Shown piece by piece: positions 16,272 through 24,980 of a DNA stretch of 64,000 bases. The position numbers were made by a program, and so were the translations under genes. How positions within the stretch are numbered: the first letter of the stretch is position 1; each line of letters opens with the position of its first letter. This DNA is from Acidimicrobiia bacterium (GTDB lineage Bacteria > Actinomycetota > Acidimicrobiia > Acidimicrobiales > Poriferisodalaceae). Where the stretch lies: assembly GCA_022822525.1 (NCBI GenBank), contig JAJEBN010000109.1, forward strand, positions 1 through 64,000, in the 5' to 3' direction. The notes under the pieces were generated by a model, which was not told the DNA's origin, did no database searches, and worked only from the letters and a program-made list of their open reading frames with translations.

Positions 16272-17585
16272 TCACTCAGGCGGCGGGCCGTCGGCGACGA
16301 CCGATGCAGCCACCAGGCGCTCGACGCTGTCGGGATCGAGGCCCAGCTCGGCGAGCATCTCACGGGTGTGTTCGCCGTACTGCGGGGATGCCCCCAGCAC
16401 GGGATTGCCGGCCCCGCTGAAGCGCAACGGCATCCCCGATGTCGTGTAGCGCCCGAACGCCGGGTGCTTGAGATCGACCACGTAGTCGTTCGCCCGGATC
16501 TGATCGTCTTCCAGTGCCTCATGGGGCAGGTGATACGGACCGCAGGGGAAGTCGACTGCCCGCAGCGCCTCAAGCCATTCCGCGGTGGTACGCGTCCTGA
16601 ACACGCGCTCCGCTTCGGCCACGATCTCATCGAACTCATCGGTGTGCGGCGCTCGTAGATCCACGTCCGCCAAACCGGTGACTTCGTGGAACTTCTGGCG
16701 CAGCGCCGGGCTCAGGCCTGCGACGCTGATCATGCCGTCGGCGGTCATGTAGGTCCGGAAGTAGATCCGGAATGCGCCCGCGCCGGGAATGATCCGCTGC
16801 TCGTACATACGCCGCTGATCCACGAAGCCCATGCCGGCAGAACGCGCCGCAGCGAGATCCTGCTTCAGCTCGGCGAGCACCTCCTCATCGCTCTCGAAGC
16901 CGCCGATCATCGGCGTGGCCAGCGACATCGCCGTGCCCAGCAGCGAGCTGTCGACACGCTGGCCCTTGCCGGTTAGGTCACGGTGCCGCAGCGCCGCGAC
17001 CACCCCCAGGGCCGAGATCATGCCGGTGCCGAAGTCGTTCACCGCCGGTCTCGTGCTCGTCGGCACACCCTGCTCGGCCCGGTTCATGATGAAACCGGCG
17101 CCGCTGCGTGCCTGCACCAACACGTCATAGCCGCCGAGGTGCGAATCGACACCCTCGGGCCCGAACGCGGTGTGTGCGAGGTACACGAGACGCGGGTTGA
17201 CCTCGAGCGCATGATCGGGGTCGATGCCGTAACGCTCGAGATCGCCCTGCTTGAAGGCCACCAGTGCCACGTCGGCCCACGCGAAGAGCCCGTCGACGAC
17301 TTCGGCTGCATCCCGATGGCTCAGGTCCAGCACCATCGCCCGCTTGCCGGGATTGATCAGCGCGTAGGCCTTCGCCTCCATCGGTGCCAGCGAGGCCAGC
17401 GATCGCATCGCATCGCCGCCGGGCGGTTCGACCTTGACGACGTCGGCACCCATGCCGGCCAGCAGACGGCCGCAGTGCGGGATCGCCGCGTTCTGCGCGA
17501 ACTCCACCACCTTGATGCCTGCCAGGATGCCCTGCGCGGATTCGTGGCCCGCCGGCTCGTCAGCAGTGTCCATCAGCTCGCTCAT
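16272..17585 (-). CDS. CaiB/BaiF-type (family III) CoA-transferase
   Basis: A 437-aa protein with family III features: ILAGIKVVEFAQNAAIPHCGRLLAGMGADVVKVEPPGGDAMRS at the N-terminus, NPRLVYLAHTAFGPEG, GYDVLVQARSG and VNDFGTGMISALGVVAAL, which holds the Asp expected to form the acyl-anhydride intermediate. It moves CoA between carboxylic acids. AAGGACATGAG precedes the ATG. It follows the sulfatase gene by 10 bp and is the last gene of the importer-sulfatase operon, which suggests CoA activation of the imported and desulfated product (inference). Confidence 0.88.
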   Translation of the reverse strand: MSELMDTADEPAGHESAQGILAGIKVVEFAQNAAIPHCGRLLAGMGADVVKVEPPGGDAMRSLASLAPMEAKAYALINPGKRAMVLDLSHRDAAEVVDGLFAWADVALVAFKQGDLERYGIDPDHALEVNPRLVYLAHTAFGPEGVDSHLGGYDVLVQARSGAGFIMNRAEQGVPTSTRPAVNDFGTGMISALGVVAALRHRDLTGKGQRVDSSLLGTAMSLATPMIGGFESDEEVLAELKQDLAAARSAGMGFVDQRRMYEQRIIPGAGAFRIYFRTYMTADGMISVAGLSPALRQKFHEVTGLADVDLRAPHTDEFDEIVAEAERVFRTRTTAEWLEALRAVDFPCGPYHLPHEALEDDQIRANDYVVDLKHPAFGRYTTSGMPLRFSGAGNPVLGASPQYGEHTREMLAELGLDPDSVERLVAASVVADGPPPE

Positions 17586-17595
17586 CTCATGTCCT

Positions 17596-18966
17596 TCACA
17601 CAGCAGGCGGCACGTACGGATCCTCCGCCCCCACCGGGATCAGCGGGTGCGCAGCCACGCTGTCCCAGAACGCCGCCACCGCAGCCATCACCGGCCGCTG
17701 GACCCACGTGTTGGACGGCAGGAACACATCGTGACGCTCTCGGGGGTCGTCGTAGAGGTTGAAGGCGCGCGGGATGCTGAGTTCTACCGGCGGATCGCCC
17801 ATGTACTCCTGCCAGATGAAGTGGAGCTTCCAGTGGCGCCATTTGACGGCGTGCAGCCGGTCTGCCACGAAGCACAGCACCGATTCACGCCGGGAACTGC
17901 CCGACGAGCCCTCCAGCCATGGCATCAGGTCGATGCCGTCGATGGGCCGGTCATCGGGGACTTCGGCCCCGGCGACCTTCGCCAGCGTGGTGAAGATGTC
18001 GGTGGCGTGTGCCAGCTCGTTGCTCGACCGTCCTGCGGGAATGCGGCCCGGCCAGCGGGCGATGAACGGCACCCGCAGGCTGCCCTCCATGGCGGTGAAG
18101 TACGAACCGCCCCACGGGCCGGTCCAGCCTCGCCACGGCAGGACGTCTTCTGCGCCGTTGTCGCTCGTGAAGATCACCAGGGTGTCGTCGGCAATGGCGA
18201 GCTCGTCGAGCACCCCGACGAGGCGGCCGATCCGATCGTCGGCCTCGCGGAAGGCATCGGCGAAGTCCCCCAGGCCGGTGACGCCGGCGTAGTCGGGGTG
18301 CGGCAGCGTCGGGAAGTGCGGGAAGGCCAGCGGCAGGTACACGAAGAACGGCTGCCCGTCGGAGACGCAACGACGCATGAAGTCCTCGCCCCGCCCGAAC
18401 GCCTCGGCGTCGAACAACGCTCGCTGGGTGACGTCGTAAGCGCCCACGGGTGCGGCCGGCTCGCCTCGGCGCCCTTCCAACAGCTGCTCGGGAGCCACGA
18501 CGTCGGGGTCATAGCCTGCTTCAGTGGACCACAGCGACGAGTCGTGGGTCTCGGTCAGGCCCCACCACTCGTCGAAGCCCCGCTCGTGCGGCTGGCGTCC
18601 CGGACTATCGCCCAGATGCCACTTCCCGTAGTGCCCGCACCGGTAGCCCTGCGAGGACAGCAGCTCCGCCAAGGTGATCTCCCAGCGCGTCAGACCGCTG
18701 GGCTGGCCTGGCAGCGGGATGCGGACAGTCCCAGAACGGATCGGCAGGCGGCCCGTCATCACCGCCGAACGCGACGGTGTGCACTGGGCCTCCATGTTCA
18801 TGTTGGTGAGGCGCATGCCCTCAGCGGCCAGACGGTCGATGTGCGGCGTCGGCACACCCCGCACTTCTCCGCCGCCGTAGCAGCCCAGTTCGCCGTAGCC
18901 AAGGTTGTCGACGAACACGAACAAGATGTTCGGGCGGCTGGGCTCGGCGCCAGATCGCTCAGCCAT
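17596..18966 (-). CDS. Sulfatase (formylglycine type) in an importer operon
   Basis: The 456-aa enzyme has FVFVDNLGYGELGCYGGGEV at the metal site and QCTPSRSAVMTGR with Cys62 in the C-x-P-x-R formylglycine context. GKWHLGD and a basic segment YRCGHYGKWHL follow. It is much shorter than the other two arylsulfatases here (760 and 753 aa) and belongs to a different subgroup. No signal peptide is visible. Its start overlaps the end of the ABC ATPase gene by 8 bp, so it is translated from the same transcript as the transporter. The transported substrate may itself be a sulfate ester. Confidence 0.88.
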   Translation of the reverse strand: MAERSGAEPSRPNILFVFVDNLGYGELGCYGGGEVRGVPTPHIDRLAAEGMRLTNMNMEAQCTPSRSAVMTGRLPIRSGTVRIPLPGQPSGLTRWEITLAELLSSQGYRCGHYGKWHLGDSPGRQPHERGFDEWWGLTETHDSSLWSTEAGYDPDVVAPEQLLEGRRGEPAAPVGAYDVTQRALFDAEAFGRGEDFMRRCVSDGQPFFVYLPLAFPHFPTLPHPDYAGVTGLGDFADAFREADDRIGRLVGVLDELAIADDTLVIFTSDNGAEDVLPWRGWTGPWGGSYFTAMEGSLRVPFIARWPGRIPAGRSSNELAHATDIFTTLAKVAGAEVPDDRPIDGIDLMPWLEGSSGSSRRESVLCFVADRLHAVKWRHWKLHFIWQEYMGDPPVELSIPRAFNLYDDPRERHDVFLPSNTWVQRPVMAAVAAFWDSVAAHPLIPVGAEDPYVPPAV

Positions 18967-20035
18967 CTGCCGCAGGTGCCGAGGCCTCGGCCATCGAGGA
19001 CCCAGCAGCCAGCTCGCTCACCGGTCGGCCCCCGAGCATGGGCCCGTTGGTGTGCAGGTGGCACCACACCGTTCCGCCTGTAGCAGTGGGAATCGGTTCG
19101 GGGAACGACTCTCGGCACACGTCCATCACATGAGGGCACCGCTCGGCGAATGGGCAGCTGCCGGTCGGCGCTCGTCCGCTGGCCCCGGCTACGCCCTGGG
19201 CCAGCTCACGCCGGCGCTGCGACTTGACGTGCTGCACGGCGGGGTCGGGGTCGGGAATCGACGCCAGCAGCAGCTCGGTATAGGGATGCGTCGGGCGCTC
19301 GCAGATGTCGTCGGATTCTCCGAGCTCGACGACGCGGCTGTGGTACATGACCGCGATGCGGTGACAGGTATGGCGCACTACCGCCAGGTCGTGGGCGATC
19401 AGCAGGTACGCCGCACCGGTCTCGCGCTGGAGGCGTTCGAGCAGGTTGATGACCTGGCTCTGGGTGGAGACGTCCAGCGCCGAGACAGGCTCGTCCAGCA
19501 CCAGCAGGTCGGGCTCGGTTGCCAGCGCTCGTGCCACGGCGATGCGCTGTCGCTGGCCGCCGGAGAATTCATGGGGATACCGATCGAGGTGATGACGCTG
19601 CAGCCCGACCTGCTCGAGCAGCTCGCCGGCCCGTTCTCGCGCCGCACTCGAGTCCATGCCGAAGTGGATGCGCAAAGGCTCGGCGATGATGGCGCCGACC
19701 ACCATCGAGGGGTTCAGCGAGCCGACCGGGTCCTGGAACACCACCTGCACGGTCTTGCGGTACTCGGTGGGCACCTGGCGGCCGAACCCGGTGACGTCGA
19801 AGTCGCCGAGCCGTATCGAGCCGCTCTCGGGCCGCAGGAAGCGCAGCACGGCACGGCCGAGCGTGGTCTTGCCCGACCCCGACTCCCCCACCAGCCCGAG
19901 TGTGTCGCCGGCGTCGATCTGCAGCGACACGTGCTGCACCGCCCGGACTTCGGGCAGCTTCTGCCAGGGCAGCGCACCGCGCCCGCCCGGAAAGACGATC
20001 GTCACGTCGTCGATGTCCAGCAGCGGTTCGCTCAC
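18959..20035 (-). CDS. Peptide/nickel-type ABC transporter ATP-binding protein (OppF/DppF-like)
   Basis: This 358-aa ATPase has Walker A GESGSGKTT, Q-loop VVFQDPVGSLNP, signature HEFSGGQRQRIAVARAL, Walker B LLVLDEPVSALD and H-loop IAHDLAVV. The C-terminal Cys-rich CPFAERCPHVMDVC tail is the Fe-S-like region typical of Opp/Dpp ATPases. The GTG at 20035 overlaps the stop of the upstream gene (GTGA) and the 3' end overlaps the sulfatase start. It is the second ATPase of the importer, pairing with the ATPase half of the fusion protein at 20032-22086. Confidence 0.9.
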   Translation of the reverse strand: MSEPLLDIDDVTIVFPGGRGALPWQKLPEVRAVQHVSLQIDAGDTLGLVGESGSGKTTLGRAVLRFLRPESGSIRLGDFDVTGFGRQVPTEYRKTVQVVFQDPVGSLNPSMVVGAIIAEPLRIHFGMDSSAARERAGELLEQVGLQRHHLDRYPHEFSGGQRQRIAVARALATEPDLLVLDEPVSALDVSTQSQVINLLERLQRETGAAYLLIAHDLAVVRHTCHRIAVMYHSRVVELGESDDICERPTHPYTELLLASIPDPDPAVQHVKSQRRRELAQGVAGASGRAPTGSCPFAERCPHVMDVCRESFPEPIPTATGGTVWCHLHTNGPMLGGRPVSELAAGSSMAEASAPAADG

Positions 20036-22086
20036 GCTGGCTCCCCTTCGCCGGTCGGCTGCTCCCATCCTGCGATGGCAACGACCGCAGCGTGCTGCAC
20101 GCCGCGCAGTTCGAGCTCGTGGCTGCGCTCGCAGCGTGTGAGCGATGCACCGAGCTGCCGGAGATCCACGGGGCCGCGTCGGCATTCGATTGCCTCATAG
20201 GGACAGCGGTCGGCGAAGTGACACCGGTCGGGCCATTCCCACGGCGGCGGGACGACGCCCGGAATGGTGGGCAGATCGCCCGAGCGCGGCTCATTGCGCG
20301 GGATCGCCGCGATGAGGCCTTCGGTGTAAGGGTGGCGCGGCGTGGCGAAGACATCGGTCAGGCGGCCTGTCTCGACAATCTCGCCCGCATACATGACCGC
20401 GACCCGGTCCGCCAGATCGGCCACGACCCCCAGGTCGTGGGTGATCAACAGCACCGACACGCCACGCGACCGGGCCAGCTCGCCCACCAGATCAAGCATC
20501 TGGCCCTGCACGGTCACGTCCAGCGCCGTCGTGGGCTCATCCGCGATCAGCAGTTTCGGCTCGCACGACAGCGCCATGGCGATCATGACCCGCTGCGCCA
20601 TGCCACCGGAAAACTGATGGGGAAACGCATCGATGCGCTTGTGGGGATCGGGGATGCCGACTTCGGCGAAGAGCTCGATGGCCCGCTCGCGGGCTTCGCG
20701 CTTGGACATGCCCAGGTGGACACGCAGCGGTTCGGCGACCTGGCGACCCACCGTGTAGGCCGGGTTCAACGCTGCCGATGGCTCCTGAAAGATGATGCCG
20801 ATCTCCCGGCCGCGGATCCATCGGAGATCGTTGAAGTCCATCCCGACCAGTTCCCGGCCGTCCAGCACGATCGACTCGGCGCTGGCCTGGCCCGGGTCGG
20901 GCACCAAGCCCATCAGCGACAGTCCCGTGATGGTCTTGCCCGATCCCGACTCGCCGACGAGCGCCATCACCTCGCCACGGCCGATGTCGAGGTTGACGTC
21001 GCGGACGACGGTCATGTCGGTGCCCTCGCCGGGCTTGGGGAAGACGATGTCAAGCCCTCGCAGGCTCAGCAGGGGGTCGTCGCTCCCAGGCGGCCGTGGA
21101 GGTGCTGCTGCCGCGCTGCGCTCTTTGGGCACGACGTCGCCGACGCCGACGCGCCCGCCGCGGGCCTCGCGGGCGAACGCATCGCGCAAGCCATCGCCGA
21201 AGACGTTGAATGCCACCACGGTGAGGAAGATGGCGATCCCTGGCGGGATGGCGGGCCAGATCGTGCGGTCGATGCTGAGCTCAGCGTCACGCAGCATGCG
21301 GCCCCAGCTCGCTTGGCTGGCATCGGCGCCGATGCCCAGGAAGCTGAGCGCTGCCTCGGCCAGCACCGCTTGGGCGAACAGCAGCGTGGTCTGCACGATC
21401 AGCGGCGGCGCGACATTGGGCAGGATGTGCCGCCACATGACCCGCCGGTCCGAGGCTCCCGCCGCTCGGGCGCCGTCGACGTAGAACTCCTCGCGGGCTG
21501 CGAAGACCTCCGCCCGCACCAAGCGGGTGATGATCATCGAGAACACCAGGCCGATCGCCAGCATGGCGTTGGTGAGCCCCGTGCCGAGGCCAGTGATGAT
21601 GGCCATCGCCATCACCACGGCAGGCACCGCCACGACGATCTCGACGAACCGCATCCCGATCCGGTCGGCCCAGCCGCGGAAGTAGCCGATGGCCAGCCCG
21701 AACGGCACACCGATCACGAGCGCCACCAACACCGCTTCGGCCCCTGCAATCAGGGCATAGCGCGCCCCGAAGAAGATGCGCGTCAGGATGTCCCGGCCGA
21801 CGTGGTCCGTGCCGAGCACGTAGCCCGCCTCGCCCGGGCTGAACAGGATGTCCTGGAAGCGGGTGGCGAACGTCTCGTCGTGCGAAGTGAGCAGCGGGGC
21901 GAAGATCGCCGCGATCACCACGAGGACCAGGTAGATCGCCCCCGCCATTGCCACCTTGTTGCGCAGCAGGCGAGCCCAGAACCGGCTCCGGGTGGCACCC
22001 GCAGCCGACTCCTGGGGCACGGGCGCGGGGCTCGCAAGCGCGCCTGCGTCGGCGGAACCGCCCAGCCCGGCGAGTGCGTCGCTCAC
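20032..22086 (-). CDS. Fused peptide-type ABC permease and ATPase (DppC-DppD fusion)
   Basis: A 684-aa protein. Residues 1-310 are a DppC-like permease with about six membrane segments and the coupling loop EEFYVDGARAAGASDRRVMWRHILPN. After a linker near 310-340 (VVPKERSAAAAPPRPPGSDD) comes a full ATPase: Walker [48 protein letters not shown], and the Cys motif CHFADRCPYEAIEC. In most species these are two genes. The start overlaps the permease B stop by 4 bp. The fusion ties one ATPase stoichiometrically to one permease. Confidence 0.9.
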   Translation of the reverse strand: MSDALAGLGGSADAGALASPAPVPQESAAGATRSRFWARLLRNKVAMAGAIYLVLVVIAAIFAPLLTSHDETFATRFQDILFSPGEAGYVLGTDHVGRDILTRIFFGARYALIAGAEAVLVALVIGVPFGLAIGYFRGWADRIGMRFVEIVVAVPAVVMAMAIITGLGTGLTNAMLAIGLVFSMIITRLVRAEVFAAREEFYVDGARAAGASDRRVMWRHILPNVAPPLIVQTTLLFAQAVLAEAALSFLGIGADASQASWGRMLRDAELSIDRTIWPAIPPGIAIFLTVVAFNVFGDGLRDAFAREARGGRVGVGDVVPKERSAAAAPPRPPGSDDPLLSLRGLDIVFPKPGEGTDMTVVRDVNLDIGRGEVMALVGESGSGKTITGLSLMGLVPDPGQASAESIVLDGRELVGMDFNDLRWIRGREIGIIFQEPSAALNPAYTVGRQVAEPLRVHLGMSKREARERAIELFAEVGIPDPHKRIDAFPHQFSGGMAQRVMIAMALSCEPKLLIADEPTTALDVTVQGQMLDLVGELARSRGVSVLLITHDLGVVADLADRVAVMYAGEIVETGRLTDVFATPRHPYTEGLIAAIPRNEPRSGDLPTIPGVVPPPWEWPDRCHFADRCPYEAIECRRGPVDLRQLGASLTRCERSHELELRGVQHAAVVAIAGWEQPTGEGEPA

Positions 22087-23027
22087 TCCGGCCTCACCTT
22101 CGGGTTCAGCCAGGCGTAGCTGAGATCCAGCACAATGTTGACGACGACCACCACCGCTGCGGTGACTATGACGAATCCGAGCAGTGCGGGCATGTTCTGG
22201 CGCAGGATGGCGTCGACCCCGAAACGGCCGAGCCCCGGCACGTTGAACACGAATTCGACGAAGATTGACCCGCCGATCAGCGCCGAGGTCTGAAAGCCCG
22301 CCAGCGTCACCACCGGGATCGCCGCGTTGCGAATGGCGTGACGCGACACCACGCGGCGCACCGGCAGTCCTTTGGCCAGCGCCGTGCGCACGTAGTCACG
22401 CTGAAGCACTCCGATCATCGACGAGCGCGCCTGCCGGGCGATCGCCGCCGATGCCGAGATCCCCAGCGCCACGCACGGCAGGATCAGGGCCTCGACCCAC
22501 CTGGCGAGCGAGTCGGGCCGGGTCGTGGGCCAGATGGCCGGCAGCCACTGCAGCTTGACGCCGACGTAGTAGGCGAGCACCAGGCCGATCCAGAAGTTGG
22601 GCACCGCCAGACCCAGTGACGAGGCAACCGTGATCGTGCGGTCGGGCCATCTTCCGGCCTTGAGCGCCGCCAGCACGCCGAAGGCGCTGCCGATGGCTAG
22701 GGCCACAATCAGCGAGCCGAACACCATCGACAGCGTGACGGGGATGCGATCACGCAGCTCGGTGGTGATCTCCTCGCCGTTGAACCAGTTCGTGCCGAGA
22801 TCCCCGACGACTGCGCTGTTCAGCCAGTCCCAGTACTGCACCACGAGCGGGCGGTCGATGCCCAGCTCGGCGCGTTTCTCAGCCAGCGACTCCAGGTCGG
22901 CGTCGTCGCCCATGATGGTGGCTGCCGGGTCGACCGGGTTGAGCTGGGCCAAGAAGAACACCAGCGTGGCGACCATGAGCATCAGCGGGATCGCCGCGAG
23001 GATTCGACTGACCAGCAGTCGAAGCAC
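22083..23027 (-). CDS. Peptide/nickel-type ABC transporter permease (DppB-like)
   Basis: The 314-aa membrane protein begins with a short basic segment and a long hydrophobic helix (LAAIPLMLMVATLVFFLAQL), then the conserved periplasmic region with RPLVVQYWDWLNSAVVGDLGTNWF. The EAA-type coupling loop is DYVRTALAKGLPVRRVVSRHAIRNA. About six membrane segments are expected. It starts with GTG. It follows the substrate-binding lipoprotein by 138 bp on the same strand and overlaps the permease-ATPase fusion by 4 bp. Confidence 0.9.
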   Translation of the reverse strand: MLRLLVSRILAAIPLMLMVATLVFFLAQLNPVDPAATIMGDDADLESLAEKRAELGIDRPLVVQYWDWLNSAVVGDLGTNWFNGEEITTELRDRIPVTLSMVFGSLIVALAIGSAFGVLAALKAGRWPDRTITVASSLGLAVPNFWIGLVLAYYVGVKLQWLPAIWPTTRPDSLARWVEALILPCVALGISASAAIARQARSSMIGVLQRDYVRTALAKGLPVRRVVSRHAIRNAAIPVVTLAGFQTSALIGGSIFVEFVFNVPGLGRFGVDAILRQNMPALLGFVIVTAAVVVVVNIVLDLSYAWLNPKVRPE

Positions 23028-23165
23028 CTAGCACCCCCGTGTTCTGCAACGGCACTCGTGGCGACCGGGCCGTTGCGACCCGGCCGCCACGTCGGTGTGC
23101 CGTCTGCGATGAGCCGTCAACGACGCGAAAGCTAGTTGACGGTCCGAGTGCGTGAAGTCCGGCCC

Positions 23166-24857
23166 TTAGCCGTCGATCCTGACGCCGTACGGCATCGGCG
23201 CCTGCATGTTCAGTCCCAGTGACACGCCGGTCACGTACGGGGCGTACAGGGCGTTCTGACCGCCGTGAGCCAGCGGCATCACCACACCGCGGTCGATGAG
23301 GCCCTCCATGACGGCGGCGTAGAACTCGTAGCTCTCTTCCGCCGACGGCGCATTCAGCGCTTCGACCAGTGTGGCTTCGAGGTCGTCGAGGTCTTCGAGG
23401 CCGAATGCGTTGAAGCGGCCGGCCTCTCCCATGAACTTGCCCAGGTCACGCGCCGGATGCACCAACAGGTCGCGGAACCACGAGATGCCCCACTGGGCCG
23501 AGGCAGTGCCGGGGCCCAGCTCGCCGTTGTTGATCTGGATCAGATCGATGTTGATGCCTGACGCTCCCAGCATCTGCACCACGAACTCCACGATCGGGTT
23601 GATGGCCGGCATGATCGGCATGCGGATGGTCATCCCGTCGGGGTAGCCCGCCTCAGCCAGCAGGCGCCGCGCCTCGTCGGGGTCGTAGGTGTACTTGGTG
23701 TCCAGCTCGGGCACGTTGAACTGGCTGAACGCCGGCGGGTAGATACCGCCGAGGCTGTCCGCCTTGCCGAAGTGCATCGCGTCCGCGTACGCGTCACGGT
23801 CCAGCGAGAGCAGGATCGCCCTCCGCACCCGCTCGTCGGCGAGCGGCGAGTCGAACTCGCCGGCACGATCGGTGACGATGAGATAGGCGAAGAAGTTCGG
23901 CACCGAGATCAGCACGTTCCCGGCCTCCACGCCTGCGTCAATCTGCGCGTCACGGGTGGTGGACATGATGTCGGCCTCGCCGGTCAGCAGCGCGTTCAGG
24001 CGTGCGTTGTTGTCGGGCACAGCGGTCACCGTCACGGTTTCGACGCCCTGATCAGCCGGATTCCAGTAGTTCGGGTTGAGGTGGTACACCTCGGTCACGC
24101 CGGCCTGGCTGTCCGCATCGGACCAGATCCACGGCCCCGAACCCTGCGGGTCACGGGTGAGGTCGCGGCCGTCGAGCGCGTTCGGGCTGATCATCATGCC
24201 CATCACCATCGACATCTCCAGCGGGAACTGCGGTGCGGGCACCGAGAACTCGACTTCGAAGGTGGTGTCATCGATCACACGGGCGTCGACAAAAGCCGCC
24301 CATGTGGCTGCGTTCGGATTGCCCGGGAACGTGGCGTGATAGTGCATGTTGGCTACGGCGACGTCTGCGTCGAATGCTGCGCCGTCGTGGAACACCACGT
24401 CGTCACGCACGGTGAACCGCCATACGTTTGCCGACGGCTGCGTCCATGAGGTGGCGAGCGACGGCGCCAGGCTGAAGTCGTTGCGCTGGCGGGTGAGCGT
24501 GTCGTAGGCCGGGTAGTGGTACGCGCTCTGTGCCGACTGCGAGGCGGCCGGGTTGAAACTCGTCACCGGGGAGAACTCGACCATGCGAAGCGTGCCCTCG
24601 GGTGGCGGCAGCGGCGCTTGGGTCGTCGCCACTGCGCCTTGGGTGGTGGTGGTCTGCTCGACCGCTGCGATGGTCACCTGCGTCTGTGCCTGCGTCGTGG
24701 CAGGCGCCGGCGCTGCCGTCGTCGCCGGCGCTGCAGTCGTCGCCGACGCCGTTCCCGACCCGGAGTCCGAGTCACCGCCGCCGCAGGCGCTTGCTGCAAG
24801 CACGAATGCCAGCAGCACGGTCATGAGGCGCATCACACGCCGCGTAGGCCCTCTCAC
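23166..24857 (-). CDS. ABC transporter substrate-binding lipoprotein (SBP family 5)
   Basis: This 563-aa protein has a lipoprotein signal (MTVLLAFVLAASACGGG, lipobox ASAC), a low-complexity Ala/Thr/Gln linker with repeats of TTAAPA type, then the SBP_bac_5 fold: RQRNDFSLAPSLATSWT, WRFTVRDDVVFHDGAAFDADV, and DERVRRAILLSLDRDAYAD. It would bind the ligand at the outer face of the membrane for permeases 22083-23027 and 20032-22086. The GTG at 24857 has GGGAGG 8 nt upstream. It is the first gene of the operon. The ligand cannot be named; family 5 includes peptides, nickel, glycosides and others. Confidence 0.9.
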   Translation of the reverse strand: MRGPTRRVMRLMTVLLAFVLAASACGGGDSDSGSGTASATTAAPATTAAPAPATTQAQTQVTIAAVEQTTTTQGAVATTQAPLPPPEGTLRMVEFSPVTSFNPAASQSAQSAYHYPAYDTLTRQRNDFSLAPSLATSWTQPSANVWRFTVRDDVVFHDGAAFDADVAVANMHYHATFPGNPNAATWAAFVDARVIDDTTFEVEFSVPAPQFPLEMSMVMGMMISPNALDGRDLTRDPQGSGPWIWSDADSQAGVTEVYHLNPNYWNPADQGVETVTVTAVPDNNARLNALLTGEADIMSTTRDAQIDAGVEAGNVLISVPNFFAYLIVTDRAGEFDSPLADERVRRAILLSLDRDAYADAMHFGKADSLGGIYPPAFSQFNVPELDTKYTYDPDEARRLLAEAGYPDGMTIRMPIMPAINPIVEFVVQMLGASGINIDLIQINNGELGPGTASAQWGISWFRDLLVHPARDLGKFMGEAGRFNAFGLEDLDDLEATLVEALNAPSAEESYEFYAAVMEGLIDRGVVMPLAHGGQNALYAPYVTGVSLGLNMQAPMPYGVRIDG

Positions 24858-24980
24858 GAGATTGCCCTCCCAGATTTCAGGCGCCGCCCCCTGAAGTCCA
24901 CGGCGCTAGCCAATTGGCTGCACGATAGTGAGACTGCGACGTGCCGCGCGCCGCAAGACGCGGCGATTGCGTAACGGTTG

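Noticed and set aside
24508-24850. Short Ala/Thr repeats near the start of the substrate-binding protein as a DNA repeat or CRISPR-like array
   Set aside because: They encode the low-complexity lipoprotein linker (TTAAPA type) and have no regular spacer structure.
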